Of a stretch of 10,637 bases of DNA, positions 1 to 6,689 are shown piece by piece (the stretch's first letter is position 1; every line of letters begins with the position of its first letter). A program made the translations under genes and the position numbers. The stretch is from positions 1 to 10,637 of the forward strand of contig JADGJH010001334.1 in the NCBI GenBank assembly GCA_027596945.1, written 5' to 3'. The notes under the pieces are model-generated. The model was not told the origin of the DNA. It saw nothing but the letters and a program-made list of their open reading frames with translations, and did not search any database. The stretch comes from Physocladia obscura (taxonomy: Eukaryota > Chytridiomycota > Chytridiomycetes > Chytridiales > Chytriomycetaceae).

Positions 1-279
1 GCTTTCAATTCCCTATTATTTTTTTTCATTTATTCTTAATTGCACCGATTCTATTCTTTTTACCGATATTTCGAGAAATGAATTCGGTTTTGTTGCGGCA
101 TACCTGTATGAACATGAAACAGATACAATGGCTGTTGGAAAACTTGTTCACTCTTGCAGTCATTCAGAAGATTCAATCCCTTGCAATGGCTGATTTGGCA
201 AGAGAAAAGTATTAAGAATAGGAAAACATGGCTTTAATGTGCGCAATGACAGCTTTCCAATTTTTTATTTTGACAAGAA
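1..279. other. AT-rich leader, no gene assigned
   Basis: This stretch is AT-rich, with T runs at 19-26. A plus-strand frame reads from the ATG at 78 to a stop near 215 (about 45 codons) but resembles nothing I know. Just before 280 there is a pyrimidine-rich tract (ttccaattttttattttgacaag) ending in AG, which could be a 3' splice acceptor for the SURP-like exon that follows. The region is therefore either an intron of that gene or its 5' flank. I see no TATA box, RNA gene or repeat that I could defend. Confidence 0.35.
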
Positions 280-526
280 ATGAATGGAGATTGGACACAG
301 TTTGGTGGATTCTCGAGCGAAGTCTTTGCACCGGCGACGCTAAGCTCTTCCGAAGCTGAGCATATTGAAGCTGCGGCGCATGGTGTTGCTACTGGCGGAG
401 CTGGATTTTTGCACGCGCTGATGCTTACGGAATCCAAAAACGCAAATTCGCAGTGTCGATTTCTCTGGCCAGACCACCCAGCACATCTCTTTTTCCGATT
501 CCGCGTTTGGGCTAATCAAAAGCCGC
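280..526 (+). CDS. Exon with SURP (SWAP)-like domain, possible U2SURP/SR140-type splicing factor
   Basis: SURP modules occur in pre-mRNA splicing proteins (SF3A1, SFSWAP, CHERP, U2SURP) and act as protein-protein or RNP contacts in the nucleus. The frame from the ATG at 280 gives about 82 residues before a GTGAGT donor at 527-532. From residue 28 on, the pattern fits SURP: an acidic helix (EAEHIEAAA), VATGGAGF in the place of the usual V-x-x-x-G-x-x-F-E, then a conserved Asn, then CRFLWPDHPAH, an aromatic pair and RFRVW. The FL..PAH..[FY]R.[RK]..  end is closest in my memory to U2SURP. Two family features are missing: the Glu after the core Phe (FL here) and a Phe before the RFL (Cys here). 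It may thus be divergent or decaying. The exon is GC-richer than its surroundings, as expected for coding sequence. No RRM or later U2SURP exon is visible. Whether 280 is the true start or lies inside an internal exon is unknown. Confidence 0.45.
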
Positions 527-532
527 GTGAGT
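527..532 (+). promoter_or_regulatory. Candidate 5' splice donor (GTGAGT)
   Basis: The sequence agccgc|gtgagt lies directly after the SURP-like similarity and matches the metazoan donor consensus. Downstream, the reading frame turns into proline codons and then T-rich low-complexity sequence, which fits an intron. No convincing acceptor could be tied to it. Confidence 0.4.
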
Positions 533-1217
533 GGTTCTTGGATTCTCTCTCTTCTTTTGAATATTCAACTTTTTTATGTTTTCAAAAAGATGAATATGCT
601 CAAATGATAACGCGCGCCAATCCGCCTCCGCCGCCGCCACCCCCAAACCTCTTTTTTATTTGTTTCATTGCCCTGTTGTTTGGCCTTTTTGGTTTCTTCA
701 CAAAATCGAATTTTTATTTTTTTTTTTTAATTTTTAAAATTTTTTTTTTTTTTTGGTGGTCAAGCCTGCATACCACTTGATGACTTTTTTCGTTGAGGCA
801 TTCACGTTGCTGTGTATTTTAGTAACAGAGCGAAAAGTAGAAAAGGACGATTACAAAAAGAAACGGAGAGGGACGCGTCAACACCAAACAAAAAATAACA
901 TACCACGTAGCCAGGAAAACGGGACGAAAATTTCTTCCATTTTCTTAGCCATCTGACAATAGATTCCAGAGTGAATTCCGTTCGTCTCCGTAGCTCACCC
1001 GGAATAGATGTCGGCGACAAGTCGCGGCCGGAACACTTGATGCAATTATACCGGAAAAATTTTTTTTTTCAGCCAAAAAATAATCAAGTGAAACGCATTT
1101 CGTCAATAAGTAAAAAATTTTCCGAATCAAAAAAAAAAAAAAATGATTTGAATAAATTGAATTATCATGGGTTTTGGGATTTATTTAGCAAGGTACCATA
1201 AAAATAAAAGTATTTAC
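533..1217. other. Low-complexity intron or intergenic DNA
   Basis: No gene was recognised. It contains a (CCG)n-like tract at 624-645 that would encode eight prolines in the plus frame, T runs at about 717-729 and 740-754, a T run at 1061-1069 and an A run at 1129-1142. A minus frame of 72 codons (802-1020) has unremarkable composition and matches no family I know. Between 960 and 1035 the DNA is locally GC-rich with CpGs, possibly unique non-repeat sequence. Confidence 0.4.
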
Positions 1218-1425
1218 AGGGAGCTGACAGTTAATTTTTTTTTCTTGAAATCACACAAAAATGTCAAGAAAATCATCAGAAGAATGTGTTTCAAGAACAA
1301 CAGTGTGTATGTTTCTTTACTTTACAGTATCTGATTTCAGCAATAGCCACTTTGCCTGGATGGGAGTATCTTGTGGATATCTTTTGAGCTGTTGGAGTAA
1401 AGTAATAAGACTTGGACCTTGAGAT
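1218..1425 (-). pseudogene. Decayed histone H3 relic
   Basis: Histone H3 packs DNA in the nucleosome core. Reading the minus strand from about 1420, the frame gives RSKS, then after about 12 residues RYSHPGKVAIAEIR, which aligns with H3 RKS...HRYRPGTVALREIR (one extra residue before PG). A frameshift follows. A second frame continues with T-x-LL-x-x-K and then DFKKKKLTVSS, matching H3 TELLIRK ... DFKTDLRFQSS. The distance from the TELL-like to the DFK-like block (21 against 22 residues) agrees with real H3. This covers roughly H3 residues 26-88. The H3 N-terminal tail and C-terminal helix are not recognisable. Frameshift, stops and poor conservation in the helix between the blocks mark it as dead and old. 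It lies just beyond the 3' side of the minus-strand LINE. A chance match is possible but unlikely given several ordered blocks. Confidence 0.55.
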
Positions 1426-1429
1426 AACT

Positions 1430-1657
1430 TTTTTGTGAAACTGCTGCTGTAATAATTTCAAATGTCATCATAGATTTTTTAGTGTTTGCAATTGCTGTTA
1501 ATATGAGTCAAAGATTGCAAAACTTGTAATATCCAAGTGACAACCCTACAATAAAAATATATACACAGGAATAAATAGTAAATTATATGACTAAAAAATT
1601 ATAAACCAGTCAAGATCATTCCCCTTCATATGTTCACCTTGCACTCTGCCTATGCCA
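1430..1657. other. AT-rich spacer, nothing recognised
   Basis: AT-rich DNA between the H3 relic and the LINE remnant. It holds plus-strand AATAAA-like strings (about 1550 and 1571), but no gene they would serve. No poly(A) tail, target duplication or short 3' repeat marking the end of the LINE was found. Confidence 0.35.
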
Positions 1658-1809
1658 TTATGACCAGAGTGAGACCATTCTGAGGATGAATGCCTCCAAG
1701 AATAGTGCCTGCAAGGTTTTGAAGGCCAGTGTGGCCACTTGGATGAAAGCCAGCATTACTATTCTAAACAGCAGGACCACTGCCATTTTCGAAACCTGCA
1801 ACAGATCTT

Positions 1810-2002
1810 TTTGTCTGACTAGTTTTTTCCAAGATTTGAATATTAGTGTAGTGTCATCTACATATGGTAGTGCTGCTACTTTTTCAGTATAGGTTGATTC
1901 ATCCCATCCATTGCCATTGTATCTGACTTTTTGTTTAACTGTGAAAATGTGTCCAGTTGTTTGCTTGTCAATCTCACATAAAAATGTGTCCCAGAAGATT
2001 CT
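1810..2002 (-). pseudogene. LINE reverse transcriptase, palm block with YVDD
   Basis: After an in-frame TGA at 2003-2005, the same minus frame continues with RIFWDTFLCEIDKQTTG, then about 25 residues, then ALPYVDDTTLIFKSWKKL. YVDD (codons 1864-1853) is RT motif C, holding two catalytic aspartates of the polymerase palm. The TGA sits exactly where LINE relatives have a Trp (PLLW-x-I), so it is most simply a TGG-to-TGA change. The thumb that should follow is not recognisable after about 1810. The frame stays open to 1658, but its sequence is hydrophobic and unlike RT. Confidence 0.8.
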
Positions 2003-2206
2003 TCATTCTAATGGAGCCAGCACTGATTCTTGTTGAATCATTGTTTGAATTTCTATTGCTTCTGTTGCCCCTGTGAGTACTCTTGAATTTATTCTTGTTT
2101 GTGTATTATATTTGAAGGTTGAGTATTTGTAAGGCAGTTTGATTCTGTTATGACTCCTCATAACTGCCTCTACACTCACTGAATCAAATGCTTTTTTGGT
2201 GTCCAT
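2003..2206 (-). pseudogene. LINE reverse transcriptase, motif A and B blocks
   Basis: The minus frame reads LLMDTKKAFDSVSVEAV, the RT motif A with the first catalytic Asp, and later IQTMIQQESVLAPLE, the motif B region. RTs nearly always have QG in motif B (PQGSxLSPLL). Here it is QE, which would damage template or dNTP positioning, so it reads as a decay mutation. The segment joins to the upstream block (2319-2651) only through frame changes, since stops interrupt the roughly 110 nt between. Confidence 0.8.
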
Positions 2207-2760
2207 TAGTAAGATGTACAGTTCTTAATTGTTTTCATTGCAGTTATCTAGTCTGCCTTTACAAGATGCAAGACTGTTTCTGTGGATTCTCTTTTGTACA
2301 CTGATGTATTTCTTTCTTTTAATATATTATGTCTTTGCAGAGTGGGTGAAAGTTGTAACATATAGTTTCTATTAGTTTGTAACCTGTTTCTAGGAGTGAA
2401 ATTTGCCTAGTATTGTTGTATTCAGCTTCCAAATCTTCATTTTTGGGGATAGGGTTTATGTATCCCATAAGCCAATTATCTGGAGCAAAAGAATAATCAA
2501 TTGCCAGCTGTATGAGGTAGCAGATTATCTCTTTTGTTTCTTTGCCAGTGTTAGCTAATAGTTCTCTAGATATCCCACTGGGCTCAGTTGCTTTGTTGTG
2601 TCCCATTTTTAGAGCTTTTTCAATGTCTTTAGTTTTTAATATTCTATCCATTGATTCATATATTTCTTGGTTAATCCCTTCAATTGGCTCATATGCTTTT
2701 TTGAATGTTTTGTTGTCTCTCTTTCTGAAAACATGTTTAGTTTGTCTTGCAACTTCTGCC
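2207..2760 (-). pseudogene. LINE reverse transcriptase, fingers and N-terminal blocks
   Basis: One minus frame, open from about 2790 to 2319, encodes KTFKKAYEPIEGI, then DIEKALKMGHNKATEPSGIS (the usual LINE KA.GPDGI block, with Glu for Gly), then about 40 residues on, GYINPIPKNEDLEAEYNN and TRQISLLETGYKLIE (usual TRPISLL, with Gln for Pro). Another frame carries the following RT block, recognisable as HNILKERN and ESTETVLHLVKAD, around 2330-2240. The changed Pro and Gly residues and the frame shifts show inactivation. The blocks keep their normal order and spacing. Confidence 0.82.
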
Positions 2761-3609
2761 AGTATTGTTTCTGCTCAATACAATATGTGCTCTTTTACTT
2801 TACCAGTTGATTTGTTTGTTTCTGTAATTTTTATTCGATCTACTTTCATATTGTTGTATTTTCCAAGCATTCTTTTGAGGTACTTGGTTGGATGACTATG
2901 TGCCATTAAGTTTCTCTCTTTTATAAGTTTTTCTATTTTTTCTTCTGCAATTGTTTGTTAAATTGCTTTGTTGCATTTTCATGCTCTGTTATGAGCCATT
3001 CTACCATATGTTTTGTGCTTCTTCATCACTTTCAGTATCCAAATGTGGCATGTTTTTTTCTCCAGTGGTCTATTGCTCTCTTTGCAAAGCATAGTTTATT
3101 TGTAAGCTCCAAGTCTATTCTTCCACACCTATTGTTTTTTGCTGATTTTATGCATCTTTTCACTATTCTTTGAAGGCGCCAGCATTTATCATACTCTATT
3201 TGTTCTCTTGCTTTTCTCTTATTTCCTATTCTTTTGATAGGGAGGGTTACTTGTGCTACTTCAAGTATTGTTTCTTCCGATTCTTTGATGATATTAGATA
3301 CTTCTTGTATCACTTTAGGTCTGTTTTCCGGTTTGTACAGTCTTTCTTTTTGTGTTAGGGGTGTGCATCCTATTTTCAGTGCCAGTGCAGTGTGGGATTT
3401 GATTAATTCTTCATCACCAGCTTTGGCCGTATAGTCTTCTGCCAATTTTTTTGCTTTTTCATAAACATTTGTTGAGGCTAATTTTATTTTGAGTCCTTCT
3501 GGATAGTTTGTCCAGTTTTCTTCTGTTACTAGTGCTGTGTCTATCTTCTCTCGCATTATTTTTGGAAGCTGATTAGTTGCTTGAAGTGTGTGTTTTCCAT
3601 TGAAGGCTG
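2761..3609 (-). pseudogene. LINE ORF2 linker between endonuclease and RT
   Basis: Between the SDH block and the RT fingers, the minus frame 3032-3560 is open for about 175 codons of basic, helix-prone sequence (for example KIMREKIDTALVTEENW, KAKKLAEDYTAKAGDEEL, IKESEETILEVAQVTLP, ARQ- and KKR-type stretches). It contains two Trp-anchored segments, CWRLQRIVKRCIKSAK and AIDHWRKKH. LINE ORF2 proteins have such a poorly conserved linker here. From 3032 to about 2790 the reading moves between frames with several stops. I see no known motif in it. Coiled-coil character is likely in the central part. Confidence 0.65.
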
Positions 3610-4386
3610 GCTGTAAGTACTGGAACATGGTCAGATATTTGATTGTCATATAGTTCCTCAAGGCTGTCACTTCTAATAATTATTTCTGCAAGACCCATTG
3701 TTGACCAGATAGCATCTATTCTGCTTGCTTGGATTATTTCATTGTTTTTCCACTGTTATTGTATTTGCTTTGTAGCTCATTTCTTCTACCAAATCTTGTA
3801 TACTCTGCTTTGTGTGTATGTACAGCTCTGAATGTGTCTGTTAGTTGTGCTGCCTTGAACTGTTCAAGAATTCCATGCAGTTTTTTTGTTCTAGGACCAG
3901 TGGCTATCTTTGAACAAGCATCCAATGCCACATTTAGTACTTCATTCCAGTCACCCATCCATATTGCTTCACGGCCATTTTCTTTATTTAAATTTGTTGT
4001 TTTTAGTATCCATTCCCTCATTTCCTTTGTATTTGCCTCAGTGGCAGCTGTTGGCTAATAGATACAAGCTGGCAGTTTTTGAGGGCAAGTACTATTGATA
4101 TAAGTGTTGAGCCTATTCTAATGGGTTGTTTGTGCAGGTGGTGTGCCATTTCTTTTGTTAATATTATTGCTACTCCTCCAGAACTTCCATCTGCATTAGT
4201 TGCGTAACTGTCTAGATTAACATCAAGGTCTTTGGATGCATCAAATATGTGCTGTTGTATTGTTTTTGCTGTGGTTTTTGTTTCTATAATTCCTTTAATG
4301 TATACTGGATAGCTTTTTATGTTTTCTACTGCTGTCCATGCCTTTTCTCTGTTTGCTCCATTAACATTGTGTGTCATTATCCTGAA
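3610..4386 (-). pseudogene. LINE APE-type endonuclease domain
   Basis: This domain nicks target DNA to start target-primed reverse transcription. Blocks in order on the minus strand: FRIMTHNVNGANREKAW (metal-site Asn), YIKGIIETKTTA (catalytic Glu), GSSGGVAIILTKEM, LKNCQLVSI, then in another frame PTAATEANTKEMREW, IWMGDWNEVLN (the GDxN block with catalytic Asp and Asn), and in a third frame SRIDAIWSTMG and ISDHVPVLTAS (the terminal SDH with catalytic His). All catalytic residues of the APE fold can thus be seen, but frameshifts near 4062 and 3735 and another just after the SDH block break the gene. The number and order of blocks match LINE endonucleases of about 230-250 residues, so this is a complete domain that decayed by point changes and small indels and was not truncated. 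Confidence 0.85.
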
Positions 4387-5323
4387 TTCATATTCTGCAT
4401 TAGTATTTCCAATACTACTATGTTCAAGTTCAATTGCCTTTTTGCAGTTTTCTTCAATGTCACTCTTTCCCCTTATTTGGATGGCAGCTACTGCTGCTTC
4501 TTCCGATTTGACATCACATTTGCCTTCTTGTTCTTCTCCTCTGCAACTTTTCCTTATCTTTGTTTACTTTAGCAGTGCTCCACATTTGTTTTAATGTTTT
4601 TTGCTTTGGGTGTTTTTTCTTTGCATTTTTAGCTTGTTTGTTTAATCTGCTTGCATTTCACTTTGTTTGATATTTTGACTGTTGTTCTTTTTTTTTTTTT
4701 TGGCTTTCATTTCTTTTCCATGTCTCCAGTGTAGCAGAAGTATTATCTATTTCTATACTTTTCATGATTTCATGTTGTATCTTGTTGGTTTTGCATGTGC
4801 ACACTGCAGAACTAGTGCATGAGTCCCTGCTATGGATCATGTATAGTTCTGGGATATTGTATAACAGTTCCCCATCTTTCTTTTTTTATTTCTTTTTTTC
4901 CTGCAATTTCTTTTCCTTCTTGATTTTTGCTGACATTTTTGCCTTTCTTGGTTTCATCTGTTTGTGTTGTTGTTTAATTTGTTTGCTTTTTTGCAGTTGC
5001 AAGGAACATTTCCATCACGTTTGCTTGCTTTTTGTTTCCCACTGGATTTTCTGTGCTACTGTCCTCTGCTTTTCTTTTCTTTTTGTTTATATCCAAGATT
5101 TCATTTTCTTGCTCTATTATTTCTTCCTGTTCCACTCTTCACATTATTTTATTAAATATTCTTCAGTCTTCTACTTCTTTTACCATTTTTTGTTTTATTA
5201 TTGTCTCTATTGAAGTTAGTACCAATTTATTTCCCTTTCCTTGGATTAATAGTGGCATTGGAGCTATAAATTTTGTTTCCTTTTCAGGTATTTTGCTTTT
5301 CCACCCCCAAATGTGTGAAAATC
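4387..5323 (-). pseudogene. Lysine-rich N-terminal extension of LINE ORF2 (or fused ORF1-like part)
   Basis: Upstream of the endonuclease, minus-strand frames stay coding-like for about 310 codons, rich in Lys, Glu, Gln and Asn. From 5320: HIWGWKSKIPEK, an ATG at 5258 (MPLLIQGKG), EQEEIIEQENEILDINKKKRK, QANVMEMFLATAKKQ, later KIQHEIMKSIEIDNTSATLETW, KQKTLKQMWSTAKVNK, and KSDIEENCKKAIELEH joining the endonuclease in frame. Several stops and at least two frame changes (around 4840 and 4560) interrupt it. No zinc knuckle is seen. Such basic regions in LINEs often bind RNA, but no function can be read from motifs here. It may be a second ORF1 fused to ORF2. The A-rich composition could inflate the appearance of coding. 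Confidence 0.5.
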
Positions 5324-5334
5324 AAAAAACTGCT

Positions 5335-5590
5335 GTCTTTGCTGTGGTGACAGCGCTACGCAGACGTCCACCCAGCATCAAGCACTGGTGTCTTGGACTG
5401 CAAGCAGGCAGCCAGGATGGGCTAAGCAGATGTCTGTTTGAGTTCAGCTACATCATGCACTCCTCTGTTGCCACAAGCCAGATGCCTTGTGTTCTCCCCT
5501 GTGCTGCAAGCAGGCACGCAGGGCAGTGGTGCTACTGGTTCTACTTGCAGCGGCGTCTGCGCGTACCTGTTAAATGGAGGAAGTAGCGGT
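5335..5590. promoter_or_regulatory. GC-rich island, possible LINE 5' untranslated/promoter region
   Basis: This interval is much richer in G+C and CpG than the DNA on both sides. It lies between the outward-facing starts of the minus-strand ORF2 and the plus-strand ORF1, where LINE 5' regions with internal promoters would lie. It contains a 13-nt direct repeat, ctgcaagcaggca, at 5398-5410 and 5504-5516 (106 nt apart) with looser similarity around it, possibly degenerate promoter monomers. No TATA box or initiator can be named. A unique CpG-rich genomic fragment is the alternative. Confidence 0.3.
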
Positions 5591-5716
5591 AGCTTGTTGC
5601 ACTTCTGTCATGATAGCCATGGCATTGTAACCCTTCAGCCTCAAATACTGCAATCCACTGACTCTGTTAGTGCAATTGTCTTGAAAGAGGTCATCTGACT
5701 GTCAAAACTAAACCCA
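5591..5716. other. Short spacer, nothing recognised
   Basis: Mixed-composition DNA between the GC-rich island and the lysine-rich plus-strand frame. No motif, repeat or gene was seen. If a single LINE was inverted at its 5' end, the inversion junction could lie in or near this interval. Confidence 0.3.
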
Positions 5717-6049
5717 ATGAGGGCACACTCAAAGAGAGAACAAACTGACCATGCAATCGCAAAAAAGGAAAAACAAGCAGCAAGTAAATATGATAAACAA
5801 AAAATGGGGAGAAGCAATGCCCAAAAAAATTGCAATAATTTTTTTACTCATTTTAGCATATGTCAAAAGAAAAATCTTCTGAAGGAGAACAGGTCATGTG
5901 ATGAACAAAAACTAGAGAACAATGCCCAGATATTATCTGCATCAGGTGACTGTAAGTATGGTACTGAAAACCACCTGGCACCTTGCCACCAAATAAGAAT
6001 GAAGAAGGGAAAAGCAGCAAAGGAAAATAAAAAAAAAGTGCCAAGACAA
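5717..6049 (+). pseudogene. Lysine-rich leader, perhaps the interrupted 5' part of ORF1
   Basis: A plus frame opens at the ATG at 5717 and runs 111 codons to the edge of the inserted TIR element. The residues are mostly Lys, Gln, Asn and Glu (MRAHSKREQTDHAIAKKEK at the start, MKKGKAAKENKKKVPRQ at the end). Immediately beyond the element a Lys-containing frame (KEKT) runs into the ATG of ORF1. This suggests, but does not prove, that the element landed inside an originally continuous leader or 5' untranslated region. There is no recognisable domain. AT-rich DNA gives Lys-rich frames by chance, so coding status is doubtful. Confidence 0.3.
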
Positions 6050-6050
6050 C

Positions 6051-6202
6051 CCCCCCCATGCACACGCCCGCTCCCTCTTCTCTGTGGAGTTTCTCTAATA
6101 AAATTTTGAATTGATGATTCCTACACTTCGGCAAGTGACAAATAAACTCAACTTTGAATAAGGTGTTTTATTTACACTGAAATACAGTGACGAAGAGTGT
6201 GA
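6051..6202 (+). repeat. Left terminal inverted repeat
   Basis: It begins with a C run and atgcacacgcccgctccc. Positions 6051-6143 are an exact reverse complement of 6584-6676. 6144-6202 matches 6525-6583 with seven substitutions and no gaps. Weaker similarity continues inward for about 20 nt. Confidence 0.95.
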
Positions 6203-6289
6203 TGGATTTGAGTGTGAGTGTTCACTTACGACAAATCAACTCAACTTTGAATGGTGTGGTTTATTCTCACTCAATGAAAGTGATGAATA
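6137..6289 (+). repeat. Two imperfect subterminal direct repeats, 93 nt apart
   Basis: Unit 1 starts at 6137 (gacaaataaactcaactttg) and unit 2 at 6230 (gacaaatcaactcaactttg). Each runs about 58 nt through a tttatt and an ACT-rich part to gtgacgaa or gtgatgaa. A third copy, in reverse, lies in the right arm (about 6532-6590). Repeated subterminal units of this kind are often transposase binding sites in DNA transposons. Here that role is inferred. Confidence 0.75.
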
Positions 6290-6299
6290 ACATGATTTG

Positions 6300-6323
6300 T
6301 TTCAGCAACAGTTTTCGCTGAAA
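6300..6323. other. Small hairpin, 7-bp stem
   Basis: tttcagc at 6300-6306 pairs with gctgaaa at 6317-6323 around a 10-nt loop, just before the transposase-like start. No U tract follows that would make it a terminator. It may be chance. Confidence 0.35.
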
Positions 6324-6348
6324 TGTGACCCAAAAATAACTTCCAAAA

Positions 6349-6504
6349 ATGAAGAGGCAGCCAAGCGTCCGCCAGTACTTCACCGAACCAATTACACAGT
6401 CTACAACGTCATCATCATCATCATCATCATCATTTGCTCCCGCGAAGAAGGCGAGGACAGGAGAGGGTCTGTCTATTTATTTCTATTATTTTTTTTTTTC
6501 TTAG
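6349..6504 (+). pseudogene. Truncated transposase-like N-terminus
   Basis: The ATG at 6349 opens a 51-codon frame that ends at TAG 6502-6504: MKRQPSVRQYFTEP, then TQSTT, eight serines encoded by (TCA)n, then FAPAKKARTGEG and a T-rich run to the stop. A short KR-Q-xxx-x-x-YF start, a serine spacer and a KKAR nuclear-localisation-like cluster are common at the N-termini of eukaryotic DNA transposases (hAT and related BED-finger types) as I remember them. The rest of the gene is missing. The frame turns into low complexity after GEG (about 6466), the likely deletion point or a splice donor (gggtct). It cannot encode an active enzyme. Confidence 0.45.
6409..6432 (+). repeat. (TCA)8 microsatellite
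   Basis: Eight tandem TCA triplets encode the serine run of the transposase-like fragment. The repeat is in frame. Confidence 0.9.
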
Positions 6505-6524
6505 CAGACACCACACTCAATCAG

Positions 6525-6676
6525 TCACACTCTGGGTCACTGTATTTGAGTGTAAATAAAACACGTTATTCAAAGTCGAGATGATTTGTCACTTGCCGAA
6601 GTGTAGGAATCATCAATTCAAAATTTTATTAGAGAAACTCCACAGAGAAGAGGGAGCGGGCGTGTGCATGGGGGGG
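6525..6676 (-). repeat. Right terminal inverted repeat
   Basis: It is the partner of 6051-6202 and ends with gggcgtgtgcat followed by seven G. The exact match covers the outermost 93 nt. Confidence 0.95.
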
Positions 6677-6689
6677 TAAAGAGAAAACA

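Larger units (their letters stand above)
1658..5323 (-). mobile_element. Dead non-LTR retrotransposon (LINE), ORF2 region
   Basis: Read on the minus strand, the order is lysine-rich N-terminal extension, APE-like endonuclease, basic linker, reverse transcriptase up to YVDD. This is the layout of an APE-class LINE ORF2, whose product nicks target DNA and primes reverse transcription there. Homology is carried by at least three frames in turn, with in-frame stops, so no full protein can be made. The RT carries NNTRQISLLE and FWDTFLCEID blocks. These recall the NTRPI(T/S)LLE ... PLLWRIFYDPLLCEI type that I associate with LINEs of fungi such as Rhizophagus and of some protists, rather than L1, CR1 or RTE. 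That placement is from memory. No RNase H, 3' untranslated region or poly(A) tail is visible, so the 3' end is probably truncated near 1800. Confidence 0.85.
6051..6676. mobile_element. 626-bp terminal-inverted-repeat DNA transposon, non-autonomous
   Basis: The ends are inverted copies of each other: 152 nt at 6051-6202 against 6525-6676. The outer 93 nt are identical, and 7 of the next 59 differ. Each end starts with a C run (8 C at the left, 7 G at the right). The interior holds a subterminal repeat and the start of a transposase-like gene (6349). This is the form of an internally deleted DNA transposon that would be moved by a related transposase acting at the ends. The superfamily is open: the ends do not match TA, TTAA or 8-bp target rules, and the flanks (caagacaa / taaagaga) are not duplicates. 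Both arms carry an AATAAA-type string (6097-6102 at the left). It splits the leader from ORF1. Confidence 0.8.

Noticed and set aside
1520..1640. Plus-strand AATAAA strings as gene ends
   Set aside because: No plus-strand gene precedes them, and such strings are expected in AT-rich DNA.
1784..1800. ttcgaaacctg as a tRNA B box
   Set aside because: No A box or cloverleaf can be formed around it, and it lies within the end of the LINE remnant.
4249..5213. Plus-strand hydrophobic, Phe/Cys-rich frames that look like membrane proteins
   Set aside because: They are shadows of the A-rich minus-strand ORF2 extension. T-rich complements always give Phe, Leu and Ser.
5853..6134. Minus-strand 93-codon frame with hydrophobic stretches
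   Set aside because: It crosses the TIR boundary and is the complement of the Lys-rich leader, with no family resemblance.
6051..6676. CRISPR array or riboswitch reading of the repeats
   Set aside because: There are two inverted arms and three imperfect modules, without regular short spacers, and the context is eukaryotic.
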